A stretch of 64,000 nucleotides of DNA from Streptomyces sp. NP160 (GCF_006335115.1 NZ_VDMJ01000031.1:23804-87803), one strand, 5' to 3'. Positions 21,661 through 30,150 are shown, numbered from the stretch's first letter. The notes: generated by a model from the sequence alone, not told the origin. A program made the numbers and translations.

Positions 21661-22812
21661 CTACGGGGCGGGCGCGCCCGACGGGGCGAAGCCCGGCACC
21701 GTCCTGCCCAGCCACGCCAGCGCCTGCGGCATCTGCGCGGCCCACACCGCGCTGCGGTGGCCGCCGGTCTTGGCGACGAGCGAGGTCACCGACATCGGCG
21801 CCCTGACGGCGGCGAGGAACGCCTTGGTGCTGGGCCAGCTCTCGGGGTCGTCCCTGCTGGAGGCCACGAACAGGGAGGCGGCGGGCGGTGCCTCCGCGGC
21901 CACGGCCACGAGGTCGTGCGCCCGCGCCTGCGGGCTGTCCGGGGAGAACGGCACGTAGTCGCTGCTCGGGTCGTAGCGGAAGTAGCCGCCCATGACGATG
22001 CCCGCGCCGTACTGCTGCGGGTGCAGCACCGCCATCTCCGCGGCGCACCAGCCGCCCATGGAGAAGCCCATGGCCGCCCAGGCCTGCGGGCTGGTCCGGG
22101 CGCGGTAGCTGGCCTCGACCGCCTTCGGCAGAGCGCTGCTCAGCCAGGTCTCCACCTGGGGCTGCCCCGGAGGGCCGTCGAGGCACTCGGTGTCGCGGCC
22201 GGCGGGGATCTCCAGGTCCGGGATGACGACGATCAGGTCGGCCATCTGGCCCGACTTCACCGCCACCTCCACGGCGGGCCGCACGTCCAGCGCGGTGAGC
22301 CACTGCCGGGGGTCGCCCGGGTAGCCGTGCAGCGCCACCACGACGGGGTAGGTGGTGCTGGCCTGGGAGGGGTCGTCGTAGCCGTGCGGCAGCACGACGA
22401 GCACGGTGCCGGTGGTGCCGTCCGCACCGGTGACGGTGAGCTGCTGGACGCGGTCCCCGTAGCCCTCCACGGGGGTGCCCCGAGGGCTCGTGGGGTGGGT
22501 GGTGCCGGCCTGCAGGGCGTCCTGCTGGGCGGCCGTCTCGGTGCCGCGGACGGCCCCCCTGGTGCGCACCACGGCGTCGGCGTTCGCGCCGAGCAGGTCG
22601 TTCCAGCCGCTGTAGAACGCGAAGTGGTCGTTGGCGGAGACGAGCATCGCGAAGACCACGAGCAGGTTGACCCCCACGAGCGCTGTTCCGCGCGCCACCA
22701 CCGCCAGCACCCCGCGCCGCGCCAGGCGCGCCCAGAGGGCGACGACGACGACGAAGGCCGCGGCGGCGACGGCGATGCTCCCCCACTGCACGAGGGGCCC
22801 GGTCAGGCTCAC
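21661..22812 (-). CDS. Membrane-anchored alpha/beta-hydrolase esterase (PF00756 type)
   Basis: A 383-residue protein. Two N-terminal membrane segments (SIAVAAAAFVVVVALWA and ALVGVNLLVVFAMLVSA) precede an extracytoplasmic hydrolase domain of the esterase-D/mycolyltransferase-like family. The nucleophile elbow is GFSMGG (serine near residue 252), and the catalytic His is in GGHRSAVW near the C-terminus. Similar actinobacterial proteins are annotated as esterases or mycolyltransferase homologues without proven substrates. The GTG at 22812 has GAGGA about 7 bases upstream. It is convergent with the YpfJ-like gene. Confidence 0.83.
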   Translation of the reverse strand: MSLTGPLVQWGSIAVAAAAFVVVVALWARLARRGVLAVVARGTALVGVNLLVVFAMLVSANDHFAFYSGWNDLLGANADAVVRTRGAVRGTETAAQQDALQAGTTHPTSPRGTPVEGYGDRVQQLTVTGADGTTGTVLVVLPHGYDDPSQASTTYPVVVALHGYPGDPRQWLTALDVRPAVEVAVKSGQMADLIVVIPDLEIPAGRDTECLDGPPGQPQVETWLSSALPKAVEASYRARTSPQAWAAMGFSMGGWCAAEMAVLHPQQYGAGIVMGGYFRYDPSSDYVPFSPDSPQARAHDLVAVAAEAPPAASLFVASSRDDPESWPSTKAFLAAVRAPMSVTSLVAKTGGHRSAVWAAQMPQALAWLGRTVPGFAPSGAPAP

Positions 22813-22852
22813 GGGGCCATCCTCGTGAGCGCGCTGAGAGGGTGCTGGATCT

Positions 22853-23275
22853 TCAGCGGTGATCCGCTGGGAGCCACCCGTCCGGCTCACCGGCGCTGGC
22901 CAGCTCCGGCACGGCGTGCGAGGCCGACGGCGCCCCGAGGCCGATCCGCACGGCGAACGCCCCCAGCGCCCTCAGCAGCGCGACCGCCGGCGGGCGCCAC
23001 AGGGAGGCCTCGCGCTCCAGCCCGCCCAGCCGCGGGGGCTCGGGCAGCAGCGCCAGGAAGCGCCGGCTGCCGGGGACGCGGCGGCGCAGCACCAGCGCGT
23101 CCCCCACGGGCTCGCCGCTGGGGTCGCTCCAGCCGAGCACCAGCGGCGACCACGCCGGGTCCGCCTGGGCCCAGCCCGGCAGGTCCGGCTCGCGCTCGAG
23201 CACGCTGACGCGCAGCGAGCTCGCGGCCTCGTCGGGCCGCGGTCCGCTGCCGGCTTCCTGGCGCAGGTCGACCAC
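22853..23275 (-). pseudogene. Truncated FemAB/Fem-X-like aminoacyltransferase N-terminal remnant
   Basis: A 140-residue frame whose middle (LEREPDLPGWAQADPAWSPLVLGW, then ALVLRRRVPGSRRFLALLPEPPRL and ALGAFAVRIG) resembles the N-terminal GNAT-like half of FemAB peptidoglycan-bridge enzymes. Those enzymes are about 350 residues long and need the second half for tRNA binding and catalysis. Here the frame ends 40 bases before the esterase start and nothing matching the missing half follows. I read it as a truncated remnant. A small functional protein cannot be excluded. The similarity is by eye and moderate. Confidence 0.45.
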
Positions 23276-23393
23276 GACGACGACCCTGCCGGGGCGCTGC
23301 GCGCCCGCGCGACCGACCCGGGGAGGGTCCGGGCCGGTGCCCGCGTCATCCCGTGGTCGGACGGCCCGGGCGTCCGCGCCGGTGGACCGCCGG

Positions 23394-23864
23394 TCAGCCG
23401 ACGGGGCCGAGGGCCTTGCCGAGGTGGATGCTGTGCGGGGAGTCCGCGTAGTGGCCGTAGGGCGCGATCGGCTCGTACCCCGCGCTGCGGTAGAGCGCCA
23501 CGGCCTCGGGCTGCATCTGCCCCGTCTCCAGCACCAGCCGCCGGTGGCCGAGCGCCCGCGCCCGCTCCTCGACCTCCGCGAGCAGCCGGCGCGCGTGGCC
23601 CCGACGCCGGTGGGCGGCGCGCACGTACATCCGCTTGAGCTCGACGTCGCCGTCGCCGTGGTCGCGCAGACCCGCCGTGCCGACGGCCTCGCCGTCGAGC
23701 AGCGCCACGAGGAAGGCGCCCCCGGGCGGGGCGAACTCGGCCGGGCTGAGGGGCGTGTCGTCGGGGCCCCCGTAGCGCTGGACGTACTCCGCCTGCACCT
23801 CCGCCACGAGGTCCTGCACCAGCGGGCTGTCGTAGGCGGCCTCCACCAGCACGAGCTGCGTCAC
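23394..23864 (-). CDS. GNAT family N-acetyltransferase
   Basis: A single-domain acetyltransferase of about 156 residues. The acetyl-CoA loop is [17 protein letters not shown], preceded by GTAGLRDHGDGDVELK and followed by LVLETGQMQPEAVALYRSAGYEPIAPYG, which is close to actinobacterial proteins acting on small amines or amino acids. The substrate is not predictable. The GTG at 23864 is chosen because homology begins at QLVLVEA; its ribosome-binding site is weak. Confidence 0.8.
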   Translation of the reverse strand: MTQLVLVEAAYDSPLVQDLVAEVQAEYVQRYGGPDDTPLSPAEFAPPGGAFLVALLDGEAVGTAGLRDHGDGDVELKRMYVRAAHRRRGHARRLLAEVEERARALGHRRLVLETGQMQPEAVALYRSAGYEPIAPYGHYADSPHSIHLGKALGPVG

Positions 23865-23959
23865 CGCGCCAGGGTGCCAGGCGCCCCCTCTCGCGGTAGA
23901 CACGTGGTCCACCTGGAGAACACCGGGACAGCAGCCCTCTTCACTCCTGGAGGAACCCC

Positions 23960-24355
23960 GTGGGCAAGAAGTCGCTCCTCGTCGGCGCCGCGATCGGCTA
24001 CGTGCTCGGCGCCCGGGCGGGCCGTGAGCGCTACGACCAGATCGCCGCGCAGGTCTCGCGCCTCTGGAACGACCCGAAGGTGAAGTCCAAGGTCGACCAG
24101 GCCCAGACCGCCGCCGTCGACACCGCCAAGAGCGCCGCGGCCAGCGCCAAGGACGCCGCGGCGAACAGCTCCACCGTGCAGTCGGTGAAGGACAAGCTGC
24201 CCGGCTCCGGCTCCGGCACGACCGGCACCTCCACCACCAGCACGACCACCACCGCCGGGACGGCGGGCACCTCCCAGCCGGGGTCGACCACCCCGCTCAC
24301 CCCGACCACCCCGACCACCCCGACCACCGGGAGCAACGCCGGAGGGCGTCCCTGA
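23960..24355 (+). CDS. YtxH-like small membrane/envelope protein
   Basis: A 131-residue protein beginning GKKSLLVGAAIGYVLGARAGRERYDQI, a YtxH/GlsB-type motif with one short hydrophobic segment followed by a charged helix (residues 25-75, coiled-coil-like). A Ser/Thr/Pro/Gly-rich tail contains PTTPTTPTT repeats. A strong GGAGGA lies 5 bases before the GTG. YtxH-like proteins are stress-associated in Firmicutes, but the function in actinobacteria is unknown. Confidence 0.75.
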   Translation: MGKKSLLVGAAIGYVLGARAGRERYDQIAAQVSRLWNDPKVKSKVDQAQTAAVDTAKSAAASAKDAAANSSTVQSVKDKLPGSGSGTTGTSTTSTTTTAGTAGTSQPGSTTPLTPTTPTTPTTGSNAGGRP

Positions 24356-24375
24356 CCCAGCCCGCCGGGCGCCCG

Positions 24376-25104
24376 TCACAGGTGGCGCAGGTAGCGGCGG
24401 GGGTCGTCCATGAACGCCCGCCAGTGCGCCACCAGTGGAAGGGAGTCCCAGGGGACGTCGGTCAGCCCGTCGTCATCGACCAGCAGCACCCGGGCGCCCG
24501 GCAGGGCGGCCAGCAGCGGTGAGTGGGTCGCCACCAGCACCTGGGCGGTGCCGGTGGCGGCCAGGTCGGCAAGCTGCGCGACCAGCGCCAGCTGGCTCGT
24601 GAACGAGAGCGCGCTCTCGGGCTCGTCGAAGCAGTAGAACCCGGGACCGAGGTAGCGCTGGGTGCCCAGCAGGGCGTTGAACGCCTCGCCGTGGCTCATG
24701 GCGTGGAAGTCGTCGGGGTCGTCGCGGCTCCCCCCGACGGTGTCGAACACCTGGTGCATGGTCTCGGCGCGCAGGAAGAACCCCCACCGCCCTGCGCCGT
24801 GCCCGCGTCGCACCCGCAGCACCCGCCCCACGGGGTCGGGGTCGTCCTGGGTGACCATCGCGCGGGTGTTGGCCGAGCCGCCGCGGCTGTCCAGACCGCA
24901 GGCCCAGGCGATCCCCTCGAGCACGGTGGACTTGCCCGCGCCGTTCTCCCCCACGAGCACGGTGGCCGGGCCCAGGTCGAGCCCTTCCTCCACCAGCTGC
25001 GCGACCGCGGGCACCGTCATGGGCCACGACCCGGGAGGCAGCGGTGCGGCGCGGGGGTTGCGCTCCACGCGCTCGACCGGCAGGCCCCATCGGGAGGTGT
25101 CCAC
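24376..25104 (-). CDS. AAA/ABC-type ATPase (SMC/OLD-like single domain)
   Basis: A 242-residue ATPase with Walker A GENGAGKST, a signature-like MSHGEAFNALL, Walker B YCFDEPESAL and a switch His in ATHSPLL. There is no membrane partner or duplicated domain. This domain type (AAA_21/AAA_23) occurs in small stand-alone ATPases and as the ATPase half of defence pairs such as OLD or retron effectors, but no nuclease or partner gene is adjacent, so I assign no defence role. It lies 21 bases downstream of the saccharopine-dehydrogenase-like gene on the same strand. Confidence 0.78.
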   Translation of the reverse strand: MDTSRWGLPVERVERNPRAAPLPPGSWPMTVPAVAQLVEEGLDLGPATVLVGENGAGKSTVLEGIAWACGLDSRGGSANTRAMVTQDDPDPVGRVLRVRRGHGAGRWGFFLRAETMHQVFDTVGGSRDDPDDFHAMSHGEAFNALLGTQRYLGPGFYCFDEPESALSFTSQLALVAQLADLAATGTAQVLVATHSPLLAALPGARVLLVDDDGLTDVPWDSLPLVAHWRAFMDDPRRYLRHL

Positions 25105-25125
25105 GACGAGCAGGCTGCCCGAGGC

Positions 25126-26397
25126 TCAGGACGACGAGGGGGTCCGCTCCTGCATCCCCCACGGGCTGGCGTAGCCGTCGTCCGCGGCGAGCAGGTCAAG
25201 GAAGGGCCGGTGCGGCAGCGCCTCCGGCCCGAGCACCCCCGCGCCGGACCAGCGGCCGTCAGCGAGCAGCTCCAGCGCCACGGCGGGGTTCACGGCGGTC
25301 TGCCAGACCACGCACTGGGCGCCGAACTCCTCCATCGACCACGCGTTGTCGACCACGTGGTGCAGGTAGACCTCGCGGGGGCGCCCCGCGAAGCCCTCGC
25401 CCTTCCCGGTGCCGGTGACGAGCAGCCCTGCGCAGGTGGCGCCCCTCATGAGCGGCCCGAGGGTGGCCGGGTCGGGCAGGGAGGCCGCGACCACGTCGCG
25501 CGGGCTCACCTGCACGCCCTTGACGCTGAGGGGCTCGGTGCGGTCCAGGCCGAGCTTGCGCAGGGTCTTGAGGACGTCGATGAACTCCTCGCCCAGCCCG
25601 TACTTGAAGGTCACGCGGTCTGCCTGCAGCCACCGCGGCATGAGGAGCACCTCCTCGTGCTCCACGTGCACGCACTCGACCGGCCCGATGCCGCCGGGGA
25701 AGTCGAACACCTCCGGCTCGCTGAACGGGGGCAGCGTGCTCCACGCGCCGTCCTGCCAGACCACGGGCGGGTTCAGGCACTCCTCGATGGTGGTCCAGAT
25801 CGAGAAGGAGGGGGCGAACTCGTAGCCGTCCACGGTGAGGTTCGCGCCGTCGCGCACGCCCAGCTCGGTGACGGTCTCGAAGAGGTCCTCGCAGGCGTGG
25901 CGGGCGAAGACGTCGGCCAGGCCGGGCTCCACGCCGATGCCGACCAGGGCGAGCCGGCCAGCGTCCTCCCACTGCTGCGCGAGGGCGAACTGCTCGTCGC
26001 CCAGCTTCACGCCGGTCTTCGCGTACGGCTCGGTCGGGTGCGGACGCGACAGCGACATCGCCATGTCGAGGTAGTCGGCGCCGGCGGCGAGAGCACCGGT
26101 GAAGATCGGCATGACGAAGCGCGGGTCCACCGCGTTCATGACGTGGGTGGCGCCGACCTCGCGGGCCAGGGCCTCCACGGAGGCGGCGTCGGAGGCGTCG
26201 ACGCGCGCGGCGCTGAAGGAGCGGGCGGCGGCTGCACCCTCGCGCTGGCGGACGGCGTCCGCGGTGCGCTGGGCGCGGGCCAGGTCGTAGTCGGCCACGA
26301 CGACGGCGTCGGCGAAGGGCGCGGTGCGGAACCGGCGCGCGAGGATCCGCACCAGCGCGTCCCCCACACCTCCGGAACCGACGATCAGGATCCTCAT
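25126..26397 (-). CDS. Saccharopine dehydrogenase-family protein (Lys9 / carboxyspermidine-dehydrogenase-like)
   Basis: A 423-residue NAD(P)-dependent enzyme. The Rossmann motif GSGGVG is at the N-terminus, with VVADYD at strand 2. The catalytic/substrate domain has ALVGIGVEPGLADVFARHA, then EVFDFPGGIGPVECVHVEHEEVLLMP and ATCAGLLVTGTGKG. The architecture fits both saccharopine dehydrogenase (lysine-aminoadipate route) and carboxynorspermidine dehydrogenase (polyamine route). It diverges from an APC permease, an Lrp regulator and an aminotransferase, so an amine or lysine substrate is plausible but unproven. A TAACCT six bases before the ATG suggests a leaderless transcript. Confidence 0.85.
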   Translation of the reverse strand: MRILIVGSGGVGDALVRILARRFRTAPFADAVVVADYDLARAQRTADAVRQREGAAAARSFSAARVDASDAASVEALAREVGATHVMNAVDPRFVMPIFTGALAAGADYLDMAMSLSRPHPTEPYAKTGVKLGDEQFALAQQWEDAGRLALVGIGVEPGLADVFARHACEDLFETVTELGVRDGANLTVDGYEFAPSFSIWTTIEECLNPPVVWQDGAWSTLPPFSEPEVFDFPGGIGPVECVHVEHEEVLLMPRWLQADRVTFKYGLGEEFIDVLKTLRKLGLDRTEPLSVKGVQVSPRDVVAASLPDPATLGPLMRGATCAGLLVTGTGKGEGFAGRPREVYLHHVVDNAWSMEEFGAQCVVWQTAVNPAVALELLADGRWSGAGVLGPEALPHRPFLDLLAADDGYASPWGMQERTPSSS

Positions 26398-26513
26398 CGG
26401 CGGAGGTTATCGCTGTTCTGGGGCTCGACCGCTATCGCTTCCGGCCGTCCGGGGGCCATGATGCCGCCTCAGGCCGGTGAACCCAGGCCGCGAAGGGCGA
26501 CCCGGAGGTGGAC
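26398..26513. promoter_or_regulatory. Divergent control region with TATCGCT direct repeats
   Basis: The 116-base spacer separates the saccharopine-dehydrogenase-like gene (minus) and the permease (plus). It contains TTATCGCTG (26408) and CTATCGCTT (26432), direct repeats 24 bases apart. TAACCT on the minus strand ends six bases before the dehydrogenase ATG. The repeats are candidate sites for the Lrp-type regulator encoded 1.6 kb away. This is inference. Confidence 0.35.
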
Positions 26514-28049
26514 GTGGCATCGGAAGTCAGCGCAGGGGCCTCGGCTGCGAGGAGCACGGGCGAGGGCAAGGGCCTGGCGACCGGCACGCTCGGGCTGTGG
26601 GGCAACACCGTCATCGGGCTCGCCTCGACCGCCCCGGCGTACGGCCTGGCGGCCACGCTCGGGTACCTGGGGGTGGGCGAGAAGGCGCCGGCCATGTTCA
26701 TCGTGGCCTTCATCCCCATGGTGCTCACCGCCATCGCCTACCAGCAGCTCAACAGGGCGGTGCCCGACTGCGGCACCACCTTCACGTGGGCGACCAAGGC
26801 CTTCGGCCCGGTCGTCGGGTGGATGGGCGGCTGGGGCGTGGCCGTCTCGGCCATCATCGTGCTGGCCAACGTCGCCGAGATCGCCGCCATCTACACGCTG
26901 CAGGTGGTCGGCCTGGGCGGTGTCGCGGAGAGCCAGTGGGGCCGGATGGCCTTCGCGGTCGCGTTCATCGCGGCCATGACCTACGTGAGCTACCGCGGCA
27001 TCCTCCTGTCCGAGCGGATGCAGAACGTGCTGGTGGCCTGGCAGTTCCTCTTCCTCGTGGTGCTCGCGGCGTGGGCCCTCGTCGCCGTGTACAGCGGCTC
27101 CGCGGGCCCGCAGGCGGTGCGCCCGGAGATCGGCTGGTTCATCCCCACCGGCATCGGCTTCGGCGACGCGGTGGCCGCCATCGTGCTGTGCATCTTCCTG
27201 TACTGGGGCTGGGACGCCTGCCTGGCCGTCAACGAGGAGAGCAAGGACCCCGACCGCATCCCCGGTCGCGCCGCCACCCTCGCCACGATCATCCTCGTGG
27301 TGACGTTCACCGCCGTCGCCACGGCCATCCAGGCCTACAGCGGCTTCGGCGACGCGGGCATCGGCCTGAACAACCCCGAGAACGCCGACGACACCATCAC
27401 GGTGCTCGGCGACCCCCTCGGCGGTTCCGTCCTCGCCGTCCTGCTGATGATCACCATCGCCGTCTCGGCGGCGGCCTCGACCCAGTCGACGATCCTCCCC
27501 ACCGCCCGCGGCACGCTGGCGATGGCGGTCTACGAGGCGCTGCCGGCGCGCTTCGGCACCGTCCACCCGCGCTTCAAGACCCCCAGCTTCTCCACCCTCG
27601 TCATGGGGGCCACCGCCATCGGCTTCTACGTGCTGCTCTCGCTCATCAGCACCAACGCGCTGGCCGACTCCATCGCCAGCCTCGGCCTCGCGGTGGCGTT
27701 CTACTACGGCATCACGAGCTTCGCGTGCGTCTGGTTCTTCCGCGGCACGCTGCGGCAGTCGGCGGCCCACCTGTGGCTGCGGGGGGTCCTGCCCTTCCTG
27801 GGCGGCCTGTTCATGCTGGTGATCTTCGGCTACAGCGTCTACGACATGGCCCACCGCGACTACGGCGAGACGGTCATCGGCGGCGTCGGCGGCGTCTTCG
27901 TCCTGGGGGTCGGCATGCTCGCGCTCGGCGTGCCGCTGATGCTGCTCTGCGCCATCCGGCTCCGGGCCTTCTTCCGCGGCGAGACCCTCAACGAGAGGAC
28001 CGAGGTGCTCGTCCCCGAGACGGGTGCGCCGCCCGTGGGCGGCCTCTGA
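26514..28049 (+). CDS. APC family amino acid/amine permease
   Basis: A protein of about 511 residues with 12 expected membrane segments. The APC signature GLWGNTVIGLASTAPAYGLAATLG lies in segment 1. Other marks are NRAVPDCGTTFTWATKAFGP, the segment-6 region LYWGWDACLAVNEESKDPDRIPGRAA, and SAAASTQSTILPTARGTLAMA. The GTG at 26514 is preferred because GGAGG sits 5 bases upstream; the GTG at 26508 overlaps that site. Its neighbours (Lrp regulator, class III aminotransferase and divergent saccharopine-dehydrogenase-like enzyme) suggest uptake of the amino acid or amine they degrade. A perfect 20-base-stem hairpin follows the stop. Confidence 0.88.
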   Translation: MASEVSAGASAARSTGEGKGLATGTLGLWGNTVIGLASTAPAYGLAATLGYLGVGEKAPAMFIVAFIPMVLTAIAYQQLNRAVPDCGTTFTWATKAFGPVVGWMGGWGVAVSAIIVLANVAEIAAIYTLQVVGLGGVAESQWGRMAFAVAFIAAMTYVSYRGILLSERMQNVLVAWQFLFLVVLAAWALVAVYSGSAGPQAVRPEIGWFIPTGIGFGDAVAAIVLCIFLYWGWDACLAVNEESKDPDRIPGRAATLATIILVVTFTAVATAIQAYSGFGDAGIGLNNPENADDTITVLGDPLGGSVLAVLLMITIAVSAAASTQSTILPTARGTLAMAVYEALPARFGTVHPRFKTPSFSTLVMGATAIGFYVLLSLISTNALADSIASLGLAVAFYYGITSFACVWFFRGTLRQSAAHLWLRGVLPFLGGLFMLVIFGYSVYDMAHRDYGETVIGGVGGVFVLGVGMLALGVPLMLLCAIRLRAFFRGETLNERTEVLVPETGAPPVGGL

Positions 28050-28066
28050 CAGTCCTGGACCCCCGG

Positions 28067-28120
28067 CGGGCGACGGTTTCCGTGGCGAACAGCACTCAAT
28101 GCCACGGAAACCGTCGCCCG
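28067..28120. repeat. Perfect 20-bp-stem inverted repeat after the permease gene
   Basis: Arms at 28067-28086 and 28101-28120 are perfectly complementary around a 14-base loop; the arm core is GACGGTTTCCGTGGC. It begins 17 bases past the permease stop and ends 40 bases before the Lrp start. It may terminate or stabilise the permease mRNA. No U-tract follows. Confidence 0.9.
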
Positions 28121-28160
28121 ACCTTGTGCGGGCGCCCGTGAGCGGGCATGCTCCAGCGGC

Positions 28161-28625
28161 ATGGCGGCCCGCTCCACCCCTGTGCTCGACGAGATCTCCA
28201 AGCGCATCGTCGAGCACCTCCAGGCCGACGGGCGGCGCTCCTACGCCGCCATCGCCGCTGACGTCGGGCTGTCCGAGGCCGCCGTCCGGCAGCGCGTGGC
28301 CAAGCTCCTCGAGGCCGGCGTCATGCAGATCGTCGCGGTCACCGACCCCCTGCAGGTCGGCTTCCCGCGCCAGGCGATGGTCGGCGTCCGCTGCTCCGGT
28401 GACACCCGTGACGTGGCCGCGGCACTGGCCGAGCTCGACGAGGTCACCTACGTGGTGGTGACGGCCGGCAGCTTCGACGTCCTGCTCGAGGTGGTCTGCG
28501 AGGACGACGACCGCCTGCTCGACCTCCTCTCGCGGCGCATCCGCGCCGTCCCGGGCGTCCTGTCCACCGAGACGCTCGTCTACCTGCAGCTCATCAAGCA
28601 GCGCTACGACTGGGGAACCCGATGA
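28161..28625 (+). CDS. Lrp/AsnC family transcriptional regulator
   Basis: A 154-residue regulator with an AsnC-type N-terminal helix-turn-helix (LDEISKRIVEHLQADGRRSYAAIAADVGLSEAAVRQRVAKLLEAG) and a C-terminal RAM ligand-binding domain (YVVVTAGSFDVLLEVVCED, LSTETLVYLQLIKQRYDWG). The stop overlaps the start of the aminotransferase by ATGA, so the two are translationally coupled. It probably senses an amino acid or amine and controls the aminotransferase, permease and possibly the divergent dehydrogenase. The autoregulatory site is not identifiable by eye. Confidence 0.92.
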   Translation: MAARSTPVLDEISKRIVEHLQADGRRSYAAIAADVGLSEAAVRQRVAKLLEAGVMQIVAVTDPLQVGFPRQAMVGVRCSGDTRDVAAALAELDEVTYVVVTAGSFDVLLEVVCEDDDRLLDLLSRRIRAVPGVLSTETLVYLQLIKQRYDWGTR

Positions 28626-30052
28626 CGACGACACCGCTCGACCGCACGCCCTCCACCGGCACCGCGACGTCCAGCGGGGGCCTCACGCCCGCGGGCACCC
28701 TGCGGGCCCGGGCCGCGCGGGACCACCTGTGGGGGCACTTCACCCGCCAGTCCGCCTGGGAGCACAGCGTCCCGGTGATCACCCGGGGCGAGGGCTGCTG
28801 GATCTACGACGACGCCGGCAAGCGCTACTTCGACGGCCTGGCCGGCCTGTTCACGGTGCAGGCGGGCCACGGCCGCCGCGAGCTGGCCGAGGCCGCCGCG
28901 AAGCAGGCGGGCGAGCTGGCGTTCTTCCCGCTGTGGTCCTACGCCACCCCGCCGGCCATCGACCTCGCCGAGCGCCTGGCCTCCTACACCCCGGGCGACC
29001 TCGACCGCGTCTTCTTCACGACCGGCGGCGGCGAGGCGGTCGAGACGGCGTGGAAGCTGGCCAAGAACCACTTCAAGCTGGTGGGCAAGCCGCTGAAGAC
29101 CAAGGTCATCAGCCGCTCGGTGGCCTACCACGGCACCCCGCAGGGCGCGCTGGCCATCACGGGCATCCCCGCCGCCAAGGCCGTCTTCGAGCCGCTGGTC
29201 CCGGGCGGGTTCCGCGTGCCCAACACCAACGCCTACCGGGCGCCGGAGCACCTGCGGGACGACCCGGAGGCCTTCGGCCGCTGGGCCGCGGACCGCATCG
29301 AGGAGGCCATCGAGTTCGAGGGACCCGAGACGGTCGCCGCGGTCTTCCTGGAGCCGGTGCAGAACTCCGGCGGGTGCTTCCCGCCGCCGCCCGGCTACTT
29401 CCAGCGGGTGCGGGAGATCTGCGACCGCCACGACGTGCTGCTGGTCTCCGACGAGGTCATCTGCGCCTTCGGCCGGATCGGGTCGATGTTCGCCTGCACC
29501 GACCTCGGCTACACCCCGGACATCATCACCTGCGCCAAGGGCATGACCAGCGGCTACTCCCCCATCGGTGCGTGCATCGCCTCCGAGCGGGTCTACGAGC
29601 CGTTCGCGCAGGGCCACACCTCCTTCGCGCACGGCTACACCTTCGGCGGGCACCCGGTCTCGGCCGCCGTGGCCATGGCCAACCTCGACCTCTTCGAGCG
29701 CGAGGGCCTCAACGCCCACGTGCACGAGAAGGCGCCGGCGTTCCGCGCGACGCTGGAGAAGCTGCTCGACCTGCCGATCGTCGGAGACGTGCGCGGCGAG
29801 GGCTTCTTCTACGGGATCGAGCTGGTCAAGGACAAGGCCACCCGGGAGACGTTCACCGGTGAGGAGGCCGAGCGGCTGCTGCGCGGGTTCCTGTCCGCGG
29901 CGCTGTTCGAGGCGGGCCTGTACTGCCGCGCCGACGACCGCGGCGACCCCGTCATCCAGCTCTCGCCGCCGCTCATCGCCGACCAGGCCGACTTCGACCT
30001 CATCGAGGCCACCCTGCGCGACGTGCTCACCCGCGCCTGGTCGCTCCTGTGA
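28622..30052 (+). CDS. Class III PLP-dependent aminotransferase (amine/omega-amino acid type)
   Basis: A 476-residue aminotransferase. It has the N-terminal LWGHFTRQ segment, FFTTGGGEAVETAWKLAK, AYHGTPQGALAITGI, FLEPVQNSGGCFPPPPGYF, SDEVICAFGRIG and the PLP lysine at residue 306 in CAKGMTSGYSPIGA. This is the omega-amino acid, diamine or putrescine-pyruvate type, not the GabT type at 19.3 kb. In many actinobacteria this enzyme is paired with an Lrp regulator, as here, often near aldehyde dehydrogenases of polyamine use. No such dehydrogenase is adjacent here. The exact amine is unknown. Confidence 0.9.
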   Translation: MTTTPLDRTPSTGTATSSGGLTPAGTLRARAARDHLWGHFTRQSAWEHSVPVITRGEGCWIYDDAGKRYFDGLAGLFTVQAGHGRRELAEAAAKQAGELAFFPLWSYATPPAIDLAERLASYTPGDLDRVFFTTGGGEAVETAWKLAKNHFKLVGKPLKTKVISRSVAYHGTPQGALAITGIPAAKAVFEPLVPGGFRVPNTNAYRAPEHLRDDPEAFGRWAADRIEEAIEFEGPETVAAVFLEPVQNSGGCFPPPPGYFQRVREICDRHDVLLVSDEVICAFGRIGSMFACTDLGYTPDIITCAKGMTSGYSPIGACIASERVYEPFAQGHTSFAHGYTFGGHPVSAAVAMANLDLFEREGLNAHVHEKAPAFRATLEKLLDLPIVGDVRGEGFFYGIELVKDKATRETFTGEEAERLLRGFLSAALFEAGLYCRADDRGDPVIQLSPPLIADQADFDLIEATLRDVLTRAWSLL

Positions 30053-30059
30053 CCTGAGG

Positions 30060-30142
30060 GGGTGGCCAACCGCCCATGATCACGGCGGTGATGAGGGGTC
30101 GGCCACCCCACCCCGTCCGTGATCATGGGCGGTCGGCCACCC
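30060..30142. repeat. Inverted repeat, TGATCA family copy 2
   Basis: Arms of 26 bases (30060-30085 and 30117-30142) pair with one mismatch around a 31-base loop. The core CGCCCATGATCACGG is shared with the element at 2061-2115. It starts 8 bases after the aminotransferase stop and ends 8 bases before the next gene's GTG, so it must be transcribed if the genes are co-transcribed. Confidence 0.88.
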
Positions 30143-30150
30143 TGGACGGC

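Noticed and set aside
24376..25104. Stand-alone ATPase considered as part of a defence system
   Set aside because: No nuclease, reverse transcriptase or other effector gene is adjacent, and the neighbours are metabolic.
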